Notes: a model not told the origin generated them from the letters alone. Positions 16,276 to 23,778 are shown, counted from the first letter of the stretch. The stretch: DNA of 37,887 nucleotides from Collinsella sp. (GCA_018373675.1 JAHAGQ010000020.1:1-37887), one strand, 5' to 3'. A program made the numbers and translations.

Positions 16276-16996
16276 AGCCGATGGGCTCGGTGTATTTGGC
16301 ACGGTCGGTGCGCTGGATGCGCTTGGAGACATGGAGCGGTCGGCCGTCGGTGTCGTACACGTAGTCGGTGATCAGGATCAGCGCCTGCCCGCGCCCAACG
16401 TTGAGCAAAAACGCCTCGTTTTGCGAGGCATAGCACACCTCAAAGGTCTTATGTCCCTGTGCCGGCGCGCGATGGAATTCCTGGCGCAGCGTGGCGTAGA
16501 GCGAACCGTTGATATCGCGATCGATGAGTGCTTCGAAGCTCGGTGGTAGATAGGTGGTCTCCAGGCACAGCGGCGCATCGTCCAGATAACGCAGGCGGAC
16601 AAGTTTGACGAGCTTGCTGCCCACGGCGACATCGAAGAACTTGGCCGCATTGCCCGCGGCCTTGGCAAAGCCCGAGTCCACCGTGCGCGTGGTGGGCTTC
16701 ATACCCTGACCCTGGACCTGTGTCGTGTAGCTCGAAAACACCAGGTTGTTCTCGTGGAGCGCCGGCGTGTCGGCCACAAAGGCGCCACGCCCGCGCTCGG
16801 TGCGCACCAGGCCCTCATCAACGAGCACCTTAAGGGCGTGGCGTACGGTGCTACGCGACAGCCCCGATTCGTCCATGAGTTCCATCTCGGACGGCAGCTT
16901 GTCTCCGCGAGCGTAGGTGCCGGAGGCGATGCGGTCGCGCAGCATGCCCGCCAAGCGCTCGTATTGGGTCAGTCTCTTTTTAGATGAAGCGTTCAT
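16274..16996 (-). CDS. GntR/HutC-family regulator (GntR1)
   Basis: The 240-residue protein has an N-terminal winged helix (YERLAGMLRDRIASGTYARG, then LPSEMELMDESGLSRSTVRHAL and the wing RGRGAFVA, to about residue 77) and a C-terminal UTRA ligand domain with the usual HRAPAQGHKTFEV and GQALILITDYVYDTDGRPL segments. UTRA proteins normally bind phosphorylated sugars or amino acids. It is transcribed divergently from SIS1, and the shared 205-bp gap contains two matching tandem operator boxes, so GntR1 most likely represses SIS1 and itself and is released by SIS1's substrate. Its TAA stop overlaps the end of repeat element a. Confidence 0.85.
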   Translation of the reverse strand: MNASSKKRLTQYERLAGMLRDRIASGTYARGDKLPSEMELMDESGLSRSTVRHALKVLVDEGLVRTERGRGAFVADTPALHENNLVFSSYTTQVQGQGMKPTTRTVDSGFAKAAGNAAKFFDVAVGSKLVKLVRLRYLDDAPLCLETTYLPPSFEALIDRDINGSLYATLRQEFHRAPAQGHKTFEVCYASQNEAFLLNVGRGQALILITDYVYDTDGRPLHVSKRIQRTDRAKYTEPIG

Positions 16997-17002
16997 GCGA
17001 TC

Positions 17003-17025
17003 AACCTGTATCTAACCTGTATGCG
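17003..17025. promoter_or_regulatory. GntR1 operator box 1
   Basis: Two tandem AACCTGTAT half-sites are spaced 10 bp apart, the second followed by GCG. The arrangement is repeated at 17142-17164. It lies just upstream of the GntR1 start. Confidence 0.6.
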
Positions 17026-17039
17026 TATCTAATCAAGCA

Positions 17040-17052
17040 TGTATTCAATACA
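17040..17052. promoter_or_regulatory. Palindromic site between the two GntR1 boxes
   Basis: TGTATTCAATACA is a perfect odd palindrome with the same TGTAT core as the flanking boxes. It may be an additional GntR1 site. Confidence 0.45.
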
Positions 17053-17141
17053 ACAACAAAACCGCTGGTAGCAAGTTATCGAAAACCGTATCAGCAAATT
17101 ATCTAAGACAAATATAGCATACAACTAGTCGACATAATCAA

Positions 17142-17164
17142 AACATGTATGTAACTTGTATGCC
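17142..17164. promoter_or_regulatory. GntR1 operator box 2, next to SIS1
   Basis: AACATGTAT then GTAACTTGTATG repeats the layout of box 1, agreeing at most of 23 positions. It lies about 40 bases before the SIS1 start, a position suited to repression. Confidence 0.6.
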
Positions 17165-17201
17165 ATCGAGAGCATCAAACGAGAAGAAAGGCTGATGTAC
17201 G

Positions 17202-18194
17202 ATGACTACTCAGGAACAGGTTAAGGACGTCGTCTCCCAGGTTTTGGCCGACAAGGCAGACAAGGGCGGCATCAAGCGCGTCGTATGGATTGGCGCCGGC
17301 GGATCCAACGGCGGCAACTATCCTGCCCAGTACTTTATGGAGCACGAGGCCACGCAGGTCGTGAGCTCCAGCTACACCAGCAATGAGTTCGTGCACGCCA
17401 CGCCCGCCTATGTCAACGAGAACACCCTGGCCGTCGTCGTATCCATGCGCGGCACCAAGGAGACCATCGTCGCCGCCCAGGTCGCCAAGGACCACGGCGC
17501 CAGCACCATCGCCATCTATGTCGACGAGTCCGGCCTCACCGAGGTCTGCGACTACAAGATTCAGTATGACAGCCTGGCCGTCGACGAGTCTTGCATGGGC
17601 CGTACCAACTCCGCCGTCGTGACCATGATCGCCATGGAGCTTACGCAGCAGACCGAGGGCTATGCCGAGTATGAGACCGCTATGGCCGCCTTCGACCTGG
17701 TTGACCCCATCTATCGCAAGGCCGTCGAGTACACCCGTCCGCTCGCCGCCAAGTGGGCCGAGCAAAACGCCGACAAGCCCTGCATCAACGTGATGGCTCA
17801 GGGTCCGCTCTTTGGTGCCGCCTACGTCTTTAGCATCTGCAACGTGCAGGAGATGCTGCAGATCGACTCCTGCACCATCAACACCTGTGACTTCTTCCAC
17901 GGCCCCTTCGAGATCCTGGACAAGCGCACCTCGCTGTTCCAGCTCATCAGCGTCGGCCGCAGCCGCTGCAACGACGAGCGCGGTATCCGCTTCGTCAACC
18001 AGTACGGTGGCGAGCGCGTCTATCAGCTCGACGCCAAGGAGCTCGGCCTCAACGACATCAAGGACAGCGTGAGCGAGTACTTCAACCACCTGATCTTTGC
18101 CCCGATCCTCAACAACGTGTACATGCGTGCGCTCTCTGTCGTCACCCACAAGGACTACATGACGCGCCGCTACATGTGGAAGCTGGACTACTAG
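17202..18194 (+). CDS. SIS-domain sugar-phosphate enzyme, FrlB-like (SIS1)
   Basis: The 330-residue protein has two SIS domains (about 25-165 and 190-320). It resembles FrlB, which deglycates fructoselysine 6-phosphate to glucose 6-phosphate and lysine, and the AgaS/GlmS-type isomerases. Visible signatures are WIGAGGSNGGNYPAQYF, VVSMRGTKETIVAA, CDFFHGPFEI, and the C-terminal RRYMWKLDY, which matches FrlB's RRYYGGLVEY. Substrate specificity cannot be read directly. An AAAGG site lies 11 bases before 17202; an ATG at 17195 in another frame ends after nine codons. It is divergent from GntR1 and followed by composite repeat B copy 1. Confidence 0.8.
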   Translation: MTTQEQVKDVVSQVLADKADKGGIKRVVWIGAGGSNGGNYPAQYFMEHEATQVVSSSYTSNEFVHATPAYVNENTLAVVVSMRGTKETIVAAQVAKDHGASTIAIYVDESGLTEVCDYKIQYDSLAVDESCMGRTNSAVVTMIAMELTQQTEGYAEYETAMAAFDLVDPIYRKAVEYTRPLAAKWAEQNADKPCINVMAQGPLFGAAYVFSICNVQEMLQIDSCTINTCDFFHGPFEILDKRTSLFQLISVGRSRCNDERGIRFVNQYGGERVYQLDAKELGLNDIKDSVSEYFNHLIFAPILNNVYMRALSVVTHKDYMTRRYMWKLDY

Positions 18195-18204
18195 GAGTAT
18201 TAGT

Positions 18205-18455
18205 TCCGCCGTTCTACCGAACGGCGGACCAGCCGACGCTGCGCGCCCGGCATTTGGCCAATCTGCCGTTCAATTTCAAAGGCGCGACCAAAAGGTCAGC
18301 GCCTTTTCATTTCACGGCACCTTGGCTCAAATGACGGGCGCTCGCTGATGTTGCCAAAACGTCGGCGTCGCCGTGCTTGTTAAGGGATTGGTGCATTGGG
18401 GACAGGTTACTTTACACCAAGTTGGCGCATATGAACCTGACCCCCTTGCACCAAT
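18205..18455. repeat. Composite repeat family B, copy 1 (nested hairpins)
   Basis: It starts 10 bases after the SIS1 stop. H1 is TCCGCCGTTC/GAACGGCGGA (18205-18228). H2 is an imperfect long-range pair (18243-18259 with 18324-18341). H3 is AAAGGCGC...GCGCCTTT (18278-18306). H4 is a 22-bp pair with 3 mismatches (18387-18408 with 18434-18455) containing CATTGGGGACAGG. Copy 2 at 26716-26951 has the same order and shared framework (CGACGCTGC, AATCTG, CGTTCAAT, CACCTTG, GCTGA, GCTTGT, CATTGGGGAC) but different H2, H3 and H4 stems. Confidence 0.8.
18278..18307 (+). terminator. Probable SIS1 terminator nested in repeat B
   Basis: AAAGGCGC-GACC pairs with GGTC-A-GCGCCTTT around AAAA and ends in TTTT. 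It is the H3 hairpin of repeat B copy 1 and the only part of it that looks like an intrinsic terminator. Confidence 0.55.
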
Positions 18456-18508
18456 GGGTTGTAGCGGTAGAGCAGATTTTTCCGTTCGGCGATTTGTGTC
18501 TTGAAAAA

Positions 18509-18528
18509 TGTATATAACGACTATAACG
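18509..18528. promoter_or_regulatory. CGTTATA-type operator before the EamA gene
   Basis: Two TATAACG half-sites (18513-18519 and 18522-18528) lie in a row, preceded by TTGAAA at 18501, a possible -35 box. The stretch GTATATAACG is the reverse complement of CGTTATATAC found before GntR2 (25940). Confidence 0.5.
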
Positions 18529-18568
18529 TAGTACGAAACATATTGGAAACAATACCGAGGAGGCTGCG

Positions 18569-19651
18569 TTGAAGAAGAGCAATCTGGGCTATGTGCTGGT
18601 GCTGATCGCCGCGCTTATGTGGGGCAGCATCGGAATCTTTGTAAACGGCATCTCGGCCATGGGCGTTTCGTCCCAGAGCATGGCTGCCTTTCGCTTGTTG
18701 GTCGGAGCGCTTATCTTGGCGCCGGTCCTGATGTTTATGGGCTGCCGTCCGGGTGAGGGGTCTACCGTGGCTCAGGGTCCGCTGGCCCTGTTCAAGGCAA
18801 GCCCTAAAGAGCTTGTTCCCTGTGCGCTTGTCGGCATCGTCGGTTTGGCCGCCGCCAACACCTGTTATTACGAGTGCATGGGCGAGGTGGGCATGTCCAC
18901 GGCCTCGGTGCTGCTCTACACCTCGCCGGTGTTTGGCGTCATGCTCGGCCGCGTGCTTTATCGCGAGGACGTGACCCCCAACAAGCTCGTTGCCATTGTC
19001 TTTAACATCGTAGGCTGCGTGCTTGCAGTGACCAATGGCGACCTTTCCGGTTTTCATTTTTCGGTTTGGGGCGTCACGTCGGGCGTGATTGCAGGCCTTT
19101 GTGGTGCGTCGCTCGCGGTGTTTAGCCGAATAGCAACCAAGACGGTCCACCCGCTGGCTGTCACGTTTTGGGGCTTTGTTTTTGGCGGTGCGGTTATGGC
19201 AGCTATCGCGGCTCCGTGGCCGGATGTCGCCGCGGCAATGTCGCCACAGCTGCTGCTGCTGTTCCTTGGCTTTGGACTCATCCCCACAGCCGTTGCTTAC
19301 ATCTTATATATGCAGGGTCTGTCCATGGGGCTCGAGACATCGAAAGTTCCCGTCGTAATGTCTTTCGAGACGGTCGTCACCGTACTGGTGGGCATTGGTG
19401 TCTACGCCGAGCCCGCCGGCGCGATTAAAGTCCTGGGCATCGTGTTGGTGCTCGCGTCCATCCTGATTATGAACACCGACTTCTCCAAGCTGCGCAACAG
19501 TGTGTTTGTCGGTCATGTCATTGAGAGCATGACCTTTAAGCCCAACGCGTGGTGGACCGAAAAATCTCAGGACATGGATCTGTTTAAGGAACGCACCGGC
19601 ATTGCGCTGGAACCCACCGTACAGGAAAGCCCCTGGTACTTCGTGCGATAG
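18569..19651 (+). CDS. EamA/DMT-superfamily permease with a C-terminal extension
   Basis: The 360-residue protein has ten transmembrane helices in two EamA repeats, starting GYVLVLIAALMWGSIGIFVNG and, in the second half, WGVTSGVIAGLCGASLAVFSR. These carriers move amino acids, nucleosides or other metabolites; the direction and substrate are unknown. About 60 residues follow the last helix (SKLRNSVFVGHVIESMTFKP...SPWYFVR), which is unusual. The start is a TTG with CGAGGAGG 5 bases upstream; no ATG fits. The CGTTATA sites upstream match those of the PTS operon, so it may be co-regulated and move the substrate or the amine product, which is inference. Confidence 0.82.
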   Translation: MKKSNLGYVLVLIAALMWGSIGIFVNGISAMGVSSQSMAAFRLLVGALILAPVLMFMGCRPGEGSTVAQGPLALFKASPKELVPCALVGIVGLAAANTCYYECMGEVGMSTASVLLYTSPVFGVMLGRVLYREDVTPNKLVAIVFNIVGCVLAVTNGDLSGFHFSVWGVTSGVIAGLCGASLAVFSRIATKTVHPLAVTFWGFVFGGAVMAAIAAPWPDVAAAMSPQLLLLFLGFGLIPTAVAYILYMQGLSMGLETSKVPVVMSFETVVTVLVGIGVYAEPAGAIKVLGIVLVLASILIMNTDFSKLRNSVFVGHVIESMTFKPNAWWTEKSQDMDLFKERTGIALEPTVQESPWYFVR

Positions 19652-19798
19652 GGGATTGCGCGCAGGGTCTGACCTGGGGTTATCCAGCTAGCGCCGGCCT
19701 ACCCAGTCCAACGTTTCGAGTACGTTAAACCCGTCAACGGTCGATTTTCACCCGCGAACGGTCTTTATACTAATTAGCAATATAAGCAACGTATAAGA

Positions 19799-19817
19799 CG
19801 TTATAATGACCATAACG
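19799..19817 (+). promoter_or_regulatory. PTS operon promoter -10 box inside a CGTTAT palindrome
   Basis: CGTTAT (19799-19804) and ATAACG (19812-19817) are perfect inverted repeats with a 7-bp spacer. A consensus -10 box, TATAAT (19802-19807), lies inside, so a bound repressor would block the promoter. No clear -35 box is visible. Confidence 0.6.
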
Positions 19818-19833
19818 AAAAGGAGGAGGCAAG

Positions 19834-20757
19834 ATGAATCAGATCATTCTCGCATCTCATGGCGGCCTGGCCGCAGGCGCCAAAGACACGCTCGAGATGG
19901 TTCTCGGCGACGTGTCGAACGTCCACGTCGTGTCGCTTGCTCGTGACGACAAGGAGCCCATCACCAATAAGGTTGAGGCTATGATCGCCACGTTCAACGC
20001 GGACGACACCGTCTATGTGCTGACCGATATGCTCGGCAGCTCGGTCAACAACAGCATGGTCGAGCTTTCCAAGAACGGCACGAAGTTCACGGTTGTCAGC
20101 GGTTTCAACATCCCGTTGGCGCTCACGCTTGCTATGAGCCCCGCCCCCGTCAAGGGCGCCGAGCTCGCGGCCCTCATCAATGAGGCCCGCACCGGTCTGA
20201 CCAACCCCAACGCACCGGTCGAGGCCGCCGCGGCTCCCGCCAAGAAGGCCAAGGCGTCCCGTCACAGCTCCGGTCCCGCCAAGATCGTCCTCGCACGTCT
20301 TGACTACCGTCTGCTGCACGGCCAGGTCGTCTTTACTTGGACCACCAAGGTTCAGGCCGAGCGCATCATCGTCGTCGACAACGCTGCCGCCAACGATGAC
20401 ATCAAGAAGGGCGCTCTTAAGCTGGCCAAGCCCCAGGGCGTGCGCCTGAACGTCTTCACCGTCGAGCGTGCCCTCGCCAAGATGGATAAGCTCAACACCC
20501 TCGGCGAGCGCGTCATGTTCGTCTTTGGCAACACTGCCGAGATGCTGCAGTTCTGTCAGGGCTACAAGCTCGACGCCATCAACCTGGGCGCCACCGCCAA
20601 CCACGACGGTGCCGATCAGGTCGGCGGCAAGGACAGCTCCGTCTTCCTCGACGCCACCCAGAAGGCCGACGTCAACCAGCTGCTCGACATGGGCATCAAG
20701 CTCTATGTCCAGCAGACCCCTACGTATCAGAGCGTCGACATCGACGCCAAGCTGTAA
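19834..20757 (+). CDS. PTS mannose-family EIIAB component
   Basis: This 307-residue cytoplasmic phosphocarrier has an EIIA domain (1-125) with active-site H9 in ILASHGGLA, an Ala/Lys/Pro linker (about 127-147), and an EIIB domain with active-site H162 in LARLDYRLLHGQV. It takes phosphate from HPr and passes it to the sugar during uptake through EIIC/EIID. AAAGGAGGAGG precedes the ATG. It is the first gene of an EIIAB-EIIC-EIID operon leading to an FrlB-like gene. Mannose-family PTS with SIS deglycases are known for glucoselysine uptake (Salmonella gfr), so a fructosamine substrate is plausible, but galactosamine or mannose-type sugars are alternatives. Confidence 0.92.
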   Translation: MNQIILASHGGLAAGAKDTLEMVLGDVSNVHVVSLARDDKEPITNKVEAMIATFNADDTVYVLTDMLGSSVNNSMVELSKNGTKFTVVSGFNIPLALTLAMSPAPVKGAELAALINEARTGLTNPNAPVEAAAAPAKKAKASRHSSGPAKIVLARLDYRLLHGQVVFTWTTKVQAERIIVVDNAAANDDIKKGALKLAKPQGVRLNVFTVERALAKMDKLNTLGERVMFVFGNTAEMLQFCQGYKLDAINLGATANHDGADQVGGKDSSVFLDATQKADVNQLLDMGIKLYVQQTPTYQSVDIDAKL

Positions 20758-20762
20758 TCAAC

Positions 20763-20776
20763 CAGGCTTTTGCCTG
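20763..20776 (+). other. Small intra-operon hairpin between EIIAB and EIIC
   Basis: CAGGC, TTTT, GCCTG forms a short stem-loop right after the EIIAB stop and before the EIIC ribosome site. It may tune relative expression or mRNA stability. Confidence 0.35.
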
Positions 20777-20793
20777 ACTGAAAGGAGAAGGGT

Positions 20794-21588
20794 ATGAATA
20801 CGTTCATCAGTGCGGTGCTCGTCGGCCTCGTCGGCGTGTTCTGCATGTGGGACTCCCGCCTGCTCGGTCGTCTTAACTTCGAGCAGCCCCTCGTTGGCGC
20901 TACGCTCGTCGGTCTGCTGCTGGGCGATGTGCCCACCGGCCTTGCCGTCGGTGCCGCCGTCGAGCTCGTGTCCATGGGCCTGGTGCAGGTCGGCGCCGCC
21001 GTTCCGCCCGATATGGTCCTGGGCGGCATCGTGGCCGCTGCCTTTGCGTGCCTGACCGATGCTTCCGCCGAGACCGCCATGACGATCGCCATCCCGGTCG
21101 CCGTCCTGGGTCAGCTCCTCGGCATCGTGTTCCGTTCCATCATCGCCGCCCTCACCCATGTGGCAGATAGCGCGATCGATAACGGAAAGTTCAAGACCGC
21201 CTACCGTATGCACATCTGCGCCGGCTCCGGTCTGTACGCCATCATGTACTTCCTGCCGATCTTCCTCGCCGTCTTTGTTGGCACCGACCTGGTTCAGGCC
21301 ATCGTCAACATGGTTCCCGAGTGGCTGTCCACTGGTCTTAACGTTTCGACCAAGATCATGACCGCCTACGGCTTGGCCCTGCTGCTCACCATGATGATCA
21401 AGAAGGGTATGACTCCGTTCCTGTTCATCGGTTTCCTGCTCGCCGCTTACCTCAACCTGTCCGTCATCGCGGTCGCTCTGATCGGTGTGTGCCTGGCTGT
21501 CGTCTTCATGGGCTTCAAGTTCAACGGTTCCCATGCAGCCGCCGGTGTCGATTCCGACTACGATCCGCTCGAAGACGACGAAGACTAA
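20794..21588 (+). CDS. PTS mannose-family EIIC permease
   Basis: The 264-residue hydrophobic membrane protein is of the EIIC-Man type. It forms the sugar channel together with EIID. Family features include LGDVPTGLAVGAAVELVSMGLVQVG in the early helices and repeated hydrophobic spans to about residue 245. The tail is short and acidic (DSDYDPLEDDED). AAAGGAGAAGGG precedes the ATG. It lies 36 bp after EIIAB and 13 bp before EIID. Confidence 0.92.
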   Translation: MNTFISAVLVGLVGVFCMWDSRLLGRLNFEQPLVGATLVGLLLGDVPTGLAVGAAVELVSMGLVQVGAAVPPDMVLGGIVAAAFACLTDASAETAMTIAIPVAVLGQLLGIVFRSIIAALTHVADSAIDNGKFKTAYRMHICAGSGLYAIMYFLPIFLAVFVGTDLVQAIVNMVPEWLSTGLNVSTKIMTAYGLALLLTMMIKKGMTPFLFIGFLLAAYLNLSVIAVALIGVCLAVVFMGFKFNGSHAAAGVDSDYDPLEDDED

Positions 21589-21601
21589 GGAGGAACACAC
21601 T

Positions 21602-22435
21602 ATGGCAACCGCAACCAAGGACGTGTCCCTGAACAAGAAGGTCAGCCAGTTCTTCTGGCGCTCCTGGGCCATCCAGGCCTCTTGGAACTACGAGCGTCAG
21701 ATGAACATGGGCTTCCTCTACGGTATGGTTCCCACGCTCGATCGCCTCTATCCGGACGAGTCCGACCCCAAGCAGCTTGCTGCTAAGAAAGAGGCTTACC
21801 ACCGTCACATGGCGTTCTACAACTGCACCCCGCAGACGAGCGCTTTCATCCTGGGCCTCGCCGCCTCCATGGAGGAGGAGTACGCCAAAGATCCCGAGAA
21901 CTTCAACCCCGATTCGATTAACGCGGTCAAGACCTCCCTTATGGGCCCGCTTTCCGGCATCGGTGACTCCTTCTTCCAGGGCACCATCCGCGTTATCGCC
22001 TTTGGCTTGGGCGTTCAGCTGGCTCAGCAGGGCTCCATCATGGGCCCGATCCTGGCCCTTCTCATCTCCATCGTCCCCTCCGTGCTGATCACTTGGTTCG
22101 CAGCCAAGATGGGATATCAGGGCGGCCACGAGTACCTGAGCAAGCTTCAGGGCGGCGACCTCATGGAGAAGCTCATGTATGTCTGCGGCATCGTGGGTCT
22201 TATGTCCGTGGGCGGCATGATCGCCACGCTGATCGGCGCCACCACCCCGCTGCAGTTCGCTGACGGCACCGTCGTGATCCAGGACATCCTGGACAGCATG
22301 ATGCCCCAGATGATCTCCCTTGGCCTCACCGGCCTTATGTACTGGCTCATCAAGAAGAACGTCAACACCGGTTGGCTTCTCGTGATCGCCATTGTGGGCG
22401 GCATCGCCCTCTCCGCGGTCGGCATCCTGGCCTAG
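21602..22435 (+). CDS. PTS mannose-family EIID component
   Basis: The 277-residue protein completes the transporter. The long cytoplasmic N-terminal part contains the typical FWRSWAIQASWNYERQMNMG, then LGLAASMEEEYAKDP and MGPLSGIGDSFFQGTIR. Membrane spans follow towards the C-terminus (WLLVIAIVGGIALSAVGIL). AAGGAGGAA precedes the ATG. The next gene (SIS2) starts 199 bp downstream after two hairpins, so the distal gene may be expressed at a different level. Confidence 0.92.
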   Translation: MATATKDVSLNKKVSQFFWRSWAIQASWNYERQMNMGFLYGMVPTLDRLYPDESDPKQLAAKKEAYHRHMAFYNCTPQTSAFILGLAASMEEEYAKDPENFNPDSINAVKTSLMGPLSGIGDSFFQGTIRVIAFGLGVQLAQQGSIMGPILALLISIVPSVLITWFAAKMGYQGGHEYLSKLQGGDLMEKLMYVCGIVGLMSVGGMIATLIGATTPLQFADGTVVIQDILDSMMPQMISLGLTGLMYWLIKKNVNTGWLLVIAIVGGIALSAVGILA

Positions 22436-22469
22436 TCGCGACTAAGCGCCTAACCGCTTTCCCCCGGGG

Positions 22470-22500
22470 GCCTGCCTGGCATCCCATACCCCAGGCAGGC
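22470..22500 (+). terminator. Stem-loop between EIID and SIS2, possible attenuator
   Basis: GCCTGCCTGG (22470-22479) pairs perfectly with CCAGGCAGGC (22491-22500). Only TTCC follows, so partial read-through or RNA-end protection is more likely than full termination. Confidence 0.45.
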
Positions 22501-22513
22501 TTCCATCCCCAAA

Positions 22514-22544
22514 ATGCGACAATGGGACAGTCCCTTTGTCGCAT
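22514..22544. repeat. Palindromic element with a GGGACAG core
   Basis: ATGCGACAA-T-GGGA and TCCC-T-TTGTCGCAT pair with a single T-T mismatch around CAG. The GGGACAG core recalls the cores of the AAACCTACC elements and of repeat B H4. Confidence 0.6.
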
Positions 22545-22634
22545 CCTCAATGGGCCGGCGACTCGGTCCAAACCACGGTAACCCTGCGAGCGCCCGGCAA
22601 TGTGGCGCCGCAAAAAATGAAAGGAATGTGTCAG

Positions 22635-23618
22635 ATGTACGAGATCGACCTTAACCTCCCTAAGCAGATCGTCGCTGACGTCCTGTCCAACCACGAGATC
22701 CACAGCGTCGCCTTCGTCGGCTGCGGTGCCTCCATGTCCGACCTTTACCCCGCCAAGTACTTCCTGGCCAACAACACGGACAAGCTGAACGTTCAGATCT
22801 TCACCGCTAACGAGTTCAACTACGACACGCCTTCCTGGGTCAACGAGCACACCTTCGTGATCACCTGCTCCCTCGGTGGCTCCACGCCCGAGACCGTCGA
22901 GGCCAACAAGACCGCCAAGAAGCACAACTGCCCGGTCGTCTCCCTTACCAACAAGGCTGGCTCCGCTCTGACCGTCGACGCTGACTACGTCATCGTTCAC
23001 GGCTTCCACGCCAACTTCGCTGCCAAGTGCGAGAAGCCCGGCTATGCCATCGCTCTTGCTGTCGAGATCCTTCAGCAGACCGAGGGTTATGACCACTACG
23101 AGGACATGATCACCGGCCTCACCAACGTCTTCGAGCTCTGCGAGAACGCCGCTCAGTCCTGCAAGAAACTCGCCAAGAAGTTCGCCGAGGACTTCAAGGA
23201 CGACAAGATGATCTACTTCATGGCTTCCGGTGCCTCCGAGAAGATGGCTTATTCTCACGCTGCCTTCCTGTTCACCGAGATGCAGTGGATCGACGCCGCC
23301 GCCTACAACACCGGCGAGTACTTCCACGGCCCGTTCGAGGTTTCCACCGAGGGTAAGCCCTACGTCTTCTTCATGTCCGATGGCGCTACCCGTCCGATGG
23401 ACGCCCGCGCCCTCACCTTCCTTAAGCGCATGGGCGCCAAGGTCGCTCTGATCGACTCCAAGGACTACGGCCTGGCTGACGCCGTGCCCGCGAGCGTCGT
23501 CACCTACTTCAACCCGCTGCTGCACCTCGCCGTTATGCGCGAGTACGGCAACCAGATCGCCGAGGCCCGTCAGCACCCGCTGACCATGCGTCGCTACATG
23601 TGGAAGCTTTCCTACTAA
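22635..23618 (+). CDS. SIS-domain FrlB-like deglycase/isomerase (SIS2), distal gene of the PTS operon
   Basis: The 327-residue double-SIS protein is related to fructoselysine-6-phosphate deglycase. Signatures include FVGCGASMSDLYPAKYFLA, TCSLGGSTPETVEANKTAKK, NTGEYFHGPFEV (the counterpart of ESGEFRHGPLEI in FrlB) and the C-terminal RRYMWKLSY, nearly identical to SIS1's ending. AAAGGA lies 9 bases before the chosen ATG; nearer and farther ATGs (22626, 22617) fit the site less well. Its place after a mannose-family PTS suggests it acts on the product imported and phosphorylated by that PTS. Codon use is strongly biased towards C-ending codons (AAC, ATC, GTC), as in the PTS genes, hinting at high expression. 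Confidence 0.82.
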   Translation: MYEIDLNLPKQIVADVLSNHEIHSVAFVGCGASMSDLYPAKYFLANNTDKLNVQIFTANEFNYDTPSWVNEHTFVITCSLGGSTPETVEANKTAKKHNCPVVSLTNKAGSALTVDADYVIVHGFHANFAAKCEKPGYAIALAVEILQQTEGYDHYEDMITGLTNVFELCENAAQSCKKLAKKFAEDFKDDKMIYFMASGASEKMAYSHAAFLFTEMQWIDAAAYNTGEYFHGPFEVSTEGKPYVFFMSDGATRPMDARALTFLKRMGAKVALIDSKDYGLADAVPASVVTYFNPLLHLAVMREYGNQIAEARQHPLTMRRYMWKLSY

Positions 23619-23652
23619 TCACAAGTAAGTAGACCTTACGGGTTGATTGAGA

Positions 23653-23684
23653 GGGGATGGGGTTTGCGCCCCGTCCCCTTTTTT
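23653..23684 (+). terminator. Terminator of the PTS-SIS2 operon
   Basis: GGGGATGGGG (23653-23662) pairs with CCCCGTCCCC (23669-23678), with one T-G pair, and is followed by six T residues. Confidence 0.85.
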
Positions 23685-23712
23685 GCTTTGGGGAGGGCAC
23701 GCCTGTCGCGTC

Positions 23713-23770
23713 GCAAAACCCAAGATAAAACCTACCATAATAAACCTGTCTCTTTTTGGCAGGTGGGAGG
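23713..23770. repeat. AAACCTACC dispersed palindromic element, copy b
   Basis: It runs GCAAAACCCAAGATA, AAACCTACCATAATAAACC, TGTCTCTTTTTGGCAGG. It is inverted relative to copies a and d. Its right end (GGTGGGAGG) contains the ribosome-binding site of the HAD gene. Confidence 0.75.
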
Positions 23771-23778
23771 AGATGCGT

